Assembly: GCA_003134815.1 (NCBI GenBank)
Contig: PLCO01000056.1
Location: 30,485 to 94,484 of the forward strand
From: Acidobacteriaceae bacterium
GTDB lineage: Bacteria; Acidobacteriota; Terriglobia; Terriglobales; Acidobacteriaceae
DNA length: 64,000 nucleotides
Direction: 5' to 3'
Below the pieces are notes generated by a model. That model was not told the DNA's origin, did no database searches, and saw nothing but the letters and a program-made list of their open reading frames with translations. Of the stretch, positions 60,092 through 64,000 are shown piece after piece (the stretch's first letter is position 1; the number at the start of each line of letters is the position of its first letter). The translations under genes and the position numbers were made by a program.

Positions 60092-60742
60092 ATGGCGGAC
60101 ACACTTTATTTGAGTTTGTGGTATCCGAACCTGCGCCTGGAGGCGCTCCCCGACAAGCTGATTGCGGTGCTGGGCGCCTTTGCTGCGCATGGCGGCGAGA
60201 CCAAGGTGTATTCGGCGACGGTGTGGCCGGTGAGCTGGAACGAGACCCCGGTGTTTGAACGGGTGTACGGGCGCTTGGCAGGCGGGCAGTTGCTTAGCGG
60301 GCCTGTGCCGGGCCAACTGCCGGGGGCCGAGCCGCGGCTGGCCGTGGAAGAGGCGACGGAACTGTTGCACGACGATTACGCCTACGAGTTCCAGATTGGG
60401 TGGAATTTGTGGGAGTTGGAACGCGCACCTGGGCTCGATCCGCGTTGGGCGCGGGGTCCGAAGCTGGTGCGGGTGACGGGGTACGGGCCACTGTTCGACG
60501 GGGGTACATACGAGCAGGATGGGCATATCCGGATCGACTTTGGCACAGACGCGCCGTTTCTCGAAGAGGACGTCGACTTGAGCGAAGTGGACGCGCGGCA
60601 CGTGGAAGAAAATGTGCGCCAACTGGTGGAGCTGACGACGGGCGTGGAGAAGACATCGGGCGCGACTGCGCGGCTGCTGTGGAGCGAACTGGGCGAGAGC
60701 CTGGCAAAAAGGCTCGCGGCGCGTTTGGGAATGGAAAACTAG
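60092..60742 (+). CDS. Conserved-looking hypothetical protein before lptC
   Basis: 216 residues from the ATG at 60092. Soluble, no signal peptide. Trp/Tyr-rich middle (FQIGWNLWELE), an acidic FLEEDVDLSEVD, and a final helix. I do not recognise the family. The stop is 2 bases before the LptC-like gene, so they are likely co-translated and may function together in LPS transport or simply be co-expressed. Confidence 0.7.
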   Translation: MADTLYLSLWYPNLRLEALPDKLIAVLGAFAAHGGETKVYSATVWPVSWNETPVFERVYGRLAGGQLLSGPVPGQLPGAEPRLAVEEATELLHDDYAYEFQIGWNLWELERAPGLDPRWARGPKLVRVTGYGPLFDGGTYEQDGHIRIDFGTDAPFLEEDVDLSEVDARHVEENVRQLVELTTGVEKTSGATARLLWSELGESLAKRLAARLGMEN

Positions 60743-60744
60743 GC

Positions 60745-63363
60745 GTGCGCTTCACGATCGAGCGAATCCGGACGCTGGTGCTGGTGGCGGGAGCGTTGCT
60801 GCTGGTAACGCTGGGCGTGTTCCTGGTGCGGGCGAAGTGGAAGAATTTTCTGAACCGGCATGATTTGCCGCAGAAGCTGGCCAAGGGAATCACACAGGAG
60901 TCCGACGGATACACGTTTGTGCACGCGTATGGAGCGCACTCGCAGTACCGGATTCACGCGTCGCGCGAGGTGGAGCTGAATAGCGACTTTGTAGAGTTGC
61001 ACGACGTGCAGATCGACCTTTACGGCGAAGACGGCAAGCAAATTGACCGGATTTCTGGCGACACGTTTGAGTACGACCAGAAGACAGGCAAGGCAACGGC
61101 GCAGGGACCGGTGGAGATGCTGCTGACGCGGCCTTCGGCGAGCACCGAAGCGGCGGTGGAGACGGCGGGCAAGGCGAAGGGAGGCAAAGCCAAGGAACAC
61201 ATTATTGCCCAGGTTGGCGCGACAACAGCCTCAGCGGGACAGATTGATGTGAAGACGAGCGGAGTGACCTTCGACCGAAACTCGGGGCTGGTGACGACTG
61301 ATCAGCAGGTGGATTTTTCCGCGGGACAGGGACAGGGGAGCTCGATGGGGGCAAGCTACGACTCGCAGAGCGGCTACCTGACGCTGGAGCAGGCAGTGGA
61401 GCTAACGACCAATCGCGGCGGCGATGAGGTGCAGATTCACGCGCAACGTGCGGAGTTCGACCGCGGGGCGCAAACGTGCCAAATGGAGAAGGCGTCGGCG
61501 GCATTCCGCGGCGGGCAGGCCGATGCCGCTGTAGCGAAGATTTTGTTTCGCGAGGATGGGTCGGCGGAGCGATTGGATGCGAAGGGCGGGTTTACGCTGG
61601 CGTCCGCAAACGGCGGACATGTGGCAGCGCCTACAGCGTGGATGGATTTTGACGAGCACAGCGAGCCGCGCCAGGGACACATGGAGGGCGGAGTGACGAT
61701 GGACTCCTCGAACGATTCAGGAAGCGATTCCGGGAACGGAGGCCGCAATCTGCATCGAACGATGCATGGAACGTCGCCGACCGCGGAGCTGTTGTTTGGG
61801 GCAAATGGCGAGCTGAAGAGCGCGCATCTCGAACGCGGCGTGGAGATGAAGAGCGAAGAGACAAGCATCGAAACAAGCGACGAGAGTGCGGGACAAGATT
61901 CGGGAAAGGATCCGGGAAAGGGCGCGTTGCGCATGAGCCGGACGTGGCGCTCGCCGGTGGTAGACATTCGTTTTCGGCAGGCGGGGACAATTCGCCAGGC
62001 GCGGACAAAGGGCCGGGGCAACGGGCAGTTGGAAGTGGAGACGATGCACGGATCGGACGGAGTGACGATTACAAGCGAAAGCCGGCGTGGCAATGCGTCG
62101 ACGATGCCCTCAACAATGAAAGCCGATGACGTTACGGGAACCTTCGGCGCAGGCTCGGTGCTGCGCGCGATCACCGGCGTGGGCCATGCAGGGATTGAGC
62201 AGACGACGGCCACGGGGACGCGGCAGACCGCGAATGGCGACCGGCTGGAGGCGCAGTTTGCGGGGGGCGGGGCGACGGCGAGCGGAGCGGCGGGGGCGGC
62301 CGAGATTCGGTCGGCTGAACTCGATGGGAATGTGGTGCTATTTGAGCAGCCTGCGGCCAAACCCGGCGCGCAGTCGCAACCACCGCTGCGCGCGACAGCG
62401 GGAAAAGCAGTGTATGAGGGCCAAGGCGAGTGGCTGCATTTGACCATGAGTCCGCGGGTAGTTGACGGCGGAATGGAGCTGACTGCGGACAAGGTGGATG
62501 TATCGCAGCAGTCGGGAGACGCGTGGGCGCGCGGGGATGTGAAGGCGACCTGGACGTCGACGAGCACGGGCGGCCAGAATGCGGCGGGGAGCGGCAATGC
62601 GGGGCCGGGCGGAGTGATGCAGGGCGGCGTGACGCTGGGCGGCAAGGGGCCGGCACATGTGGTTGCGGCTGAGGCGCAACTGGATCAATCAACTGGAGAG
62701 GCGACCTTTCACGGGCATGCGCGCTTGTGGCAGGAGACGAACTTTGTGAGCGGGCCAGAGATCGTGCTGAACCAGCACTTGCACACACTGGTAGCGCGCA
62801 GTAGCGACCCGGCGGAGCCGGTGAGGGCTGTGATGCTGAGCGCGAGCGGGGGTAAGAATACGACTCAGCCAGCGGGGCAGACGGGAGAGAACAATGCCGG
62901 CGCACAGCCGGCGACGTCGTTGATTCGGGTACACGGAGGGGATCTGAGATATTCCGATTTCGATCGCAGGGCAGTGATGCATGGAGGCGCGCTGGGCGCG
63001 GTGGTTGCGGAGACAGGAACTGCTACGTCGGCCTCCGACGCGGTGGAACTTGATTTGATGCCGGCGGGAAATCAGAACGGGAGCGGCGCGGCGCAGGTGG
63101 ATCGCATGATAGCAACCGGGCATGTGGTGTTGACTTCGCAGGGACGGCGCGGGATTGGGGAGCGACTTGTGTACTCGGGCGCAAGCGGGGATTACGTGCT
63201 GACCGGCACCGCCGCAACGCCGCCGAAGATGACCGATCCGGAGCACGGAACGGTGACGGGTGAAGCTTTGATTTTCCATAGCCGCGATGATAGGGTCAGT
63301 ATCGAAGGCGGCGGCCGCGAGACCCAGACTAAGACGACCGCCCCGGACGCGCACGGGAAGTAG
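60745..63363 (+). CDS. LptC/LptA-like LPS-transport protein, very long
   Basis: 872 residues from a GTG at 60745, 2 bases after the previous stop. One N-terminal membrane anchor ([18 protein letters not shown]), then an LptC-like domain (about residues 45-140) with [11 protein letters not shown] and [18 protein letters not shown] in part. Further OstA/LptA-like beta-jellyroll stretches follow ([37 protein letters not shown]), separated by Gly/Ser/Ala-rich linkers. It would carry LPS from the inner-membrane LptBFG complex towards the outer membrane. The length is several times that of E. coli LptC. lptB follows after 26 bases. Confidence 0.82.
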   Translation: MRFTIERIRTLVLVAGALLLVTLGVFLVRAKWKNFLNRHDLPQKLAKGITQESDGYTFVHAYGAHSQYRIHASREVELNSDFVELHDVQIDLYGEDGKQIDRISGDTFEYDQKTGKATAQGPVEMLLTRPSASTEAAVETAGKAKGGKAKEHIIAQVGATTASAGQIDVKTSGVTFDRNSGLVTTDQQVDFSAGQGQGSSMGASYDSQSGYLTLEQAVELTTNRGGDEVQIHAQRAEFDRGAQTCQMEKASAAFRGGQADAAVAKILFREDGSAERLDAKGGFTLASANGGHVAAPTAWMDFDEHSEPRQGHMEGGVTMDSSNDSGSDSGNGGRNLHRTMHGTSPTAELLFGANGELKSAHLERGVEMKSEETSIETSDESAGQDSGKDPGKGALRMSRTWRSPVVDIRFRQAGTIRQARTKGRGNGQLEVETMHGSDGVTITSESRRGNASTMPSTMKADDVTGTFGAGSVLRAITGVGHAGIEQTTATGTRQTANGDRLEAQFAGGGATASGAAGAAEIRSAELDGNVVLFEQPAAKPGAQSQPPLRATAGKAVYEGQGEWLHLTMSPRVVDGGMELTADKVDVSQQSGDAWARGDVKATWTSTSTGGQNAAGSGNAGPGGVMQGGVTLGGKGPAHVVAAEAQLDQSTGEATFHGHARLWQETNFVSGPEIVLNQHLHTLVARSSDPAEPVRAVMLSASGGKNTTQPAGQTGENNAGAQPATSLIRVHGGDLRYSDFDRRAVMHGGALGAVVAETGTATSASDAVELDLMPAGNQNGSGAAQVDRMIATGHVVLTSQGRRGIGERLVYSGASGDYVLTGTAATPPKMTDPEHGTVTGEALIFHSRDDRVSIEGGGRETQTKTTAPDAHGK

Positions 63364-63389
63364 GCGCAGGGATTGCCCCAGCGAGACGC

Positions 63390-64000
63390 ATGGAAACACT
63401 GATTGCCGAGGGAATCGGAAAGAGCTACAAGCGGAGGCAGGTTGTACGGGACGTCAACCTGCGAATCTCCCGCGGCGAAGTGGTGGGTCTGCTGGGACCA
63501 AATGGCGCCGGCAAGACGACCAGCTTTTACATGATCGTGGGGCTGGTGCAGCCGGAGACCGGCCGCGTGCTGGTGGACGAGACCGACATTACCCGAGTGC
63601 CAATGTATCTGCGGGCACGGAATTTTGGGATCAGCTACCTTCCCCAGGAACCGTCGGTTTTTCGGAAACTGACCGCGGAAGAGAACATTTTGGCGGTGCT
63701 GGAAGCGCAGCCGCTGGGCAACCGGGAGCGGCGCACGCGCGCCGAGAAGCTGATCAACCAGTTGAATCTGGGCCACATTCGCACTACGCGCGGGTATGCG
63801 CTCTCCGGCGGCGAGAGGCGGCGCGTTGAGATCGCAAGGGCGCTATGCATTCAGCCGAATTTTATTTTGCTCGACGAGCCGTTCAGCGGCATCGATCCGA
63901 TAGCCGTGCTCGACCTGCAAAAAATCATCAGTGATCTGAAGACCAGCGGCATCGGCATTCTGATCACCGATCATAACGTGCGCGACACGCTGCAAATCGT
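63390..64000 (+). CDS. lptB: LPS export ABC transporter ATP-binding protein (3' truncated by window)
   Basis: First 203 residues, ATG at 63390, continuing past the window. Walker [15 protein letters not shown]-loop [13 protein letters not shown], signature [16 protein letters not shown], Walker [15 protein letters not shown]-loop [10 protein letters not shown]. The combination VPMYLRAR and [10 protein letters not shown] is typical of LptB. Powers LPS extraction from the inner membrane. Confidence 0.95.
   Translation, partial: METLIAEGIGKSYKRRQVVRDVNLRISRGEVVGLLGPNGAGKTTSFYMIVGLVQPETGRVLVDETDITRVPMYLRARNFGISYLPQEPSVFRKLTAEENILAVLEAQPLGNRERRTRAEKLINQLNLGHIRTTRGYALSGGERRRVEIARALCIQPNFILLDEPFSGIDPIAVLDLQKIISDLKTSGIGILITDHNVRDTLQI

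Noticed and set aside
60400..60744. Extension of the LptC-like frame upstream into the preceding gene
   Set aside because: Arg/Gly-rich shadow; the GTG at 60745 directly precedes the membrane anchor.

Overview
The window looks like a chromosomal piece of a GC-rich Gram-negative bacterium of the phylum Acidobacteriota, probably class Terriglobia. The reasons are a von Willebrand A protein of the type named for Acidobacteria, LPS-export and outer-membrane-assembly genes, dense operons with many 4-base start/stop overlaps, and palindromic intergenic repeats. This placement is inference; no rRNA or tRNA gene is visible.

Region 1-5000: the end of a TonB-dependent receptor is followed by an APH-fold small-molecule kinase coupled to a PnuC-type transporter, which reads as a vitamin uptake and trapping cassette. 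A D-2-hydroxyacid dehydrogenase and a FUSC-family membrane protein follow. Region 5000-12080 (minus strand): a compact histidine operon, hisI-hisG-hisD-hisC-hisB-hisH-(YcxB-like)-hisF-hisA. It is preceded by a 25-codon leader peptide with eight His codons, an antiterminator pairing and a rho-independent terminator, which is a complete classical attenuator. Region 12083-15011: a 2,929-bp IS1595-type transposon with 22-bp imperfect terminal inverted repeats and a perfect 8-bp target duplication. It carries two cargo genes, a Beta-family protein and an sce7726-family protein. It sits directly against the -35 box of the his promoter.

Region 15000-25000: MscS-like channel, ComEA-like helix-hairpin-helix protein, AIM24 protein, AI-2E-type permease, an approximately 900-bp gene-poor stretch, a cupin, a three-gene operon ending in a DUF7689-like protein, an SMP-30 lactonase-like protein and two small unknown proteins. 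Region 25000-35800 (minus strand): a coupled operon of penicillin acylase, large membrane protein and prenyl diphosphate synthase; a lipoprotein; a gene pair with an apparent frameshift; a CPBP protease with a GntR regulator; a BON-domain protein. Region 35900-44530: an Omp85 protein with about seven POTRA domains, a SurA-like chaperone and TamB, all coupled by 4-base overlaps. This is an outer-membrane assembly operon.

Region 44900-64000 (mostly plus strand): ECF sigma/anti-sigma pair, Lon protease, O-methyltransferase, fused MoaD-MoaE, VWFA protein, Hfq-like protein with an inositol-phosphatase-like enzyme, 7Fe ferredoxin, vapBC, recO, a second toxin-antitoxin pair bracketed by a duplicated 31-bp recO 3' end, glyQ-glyS, a secreted MetX-like hydrolase, and an LPS-export cluster (unknown protein, LptC/LptA-like protein, LptB) that runs off the window end.

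The most notable points are the his attenuator with a cargo transposon parked at its promoter, and the toxin-antitoxin insertion that regenerates the end of recO.
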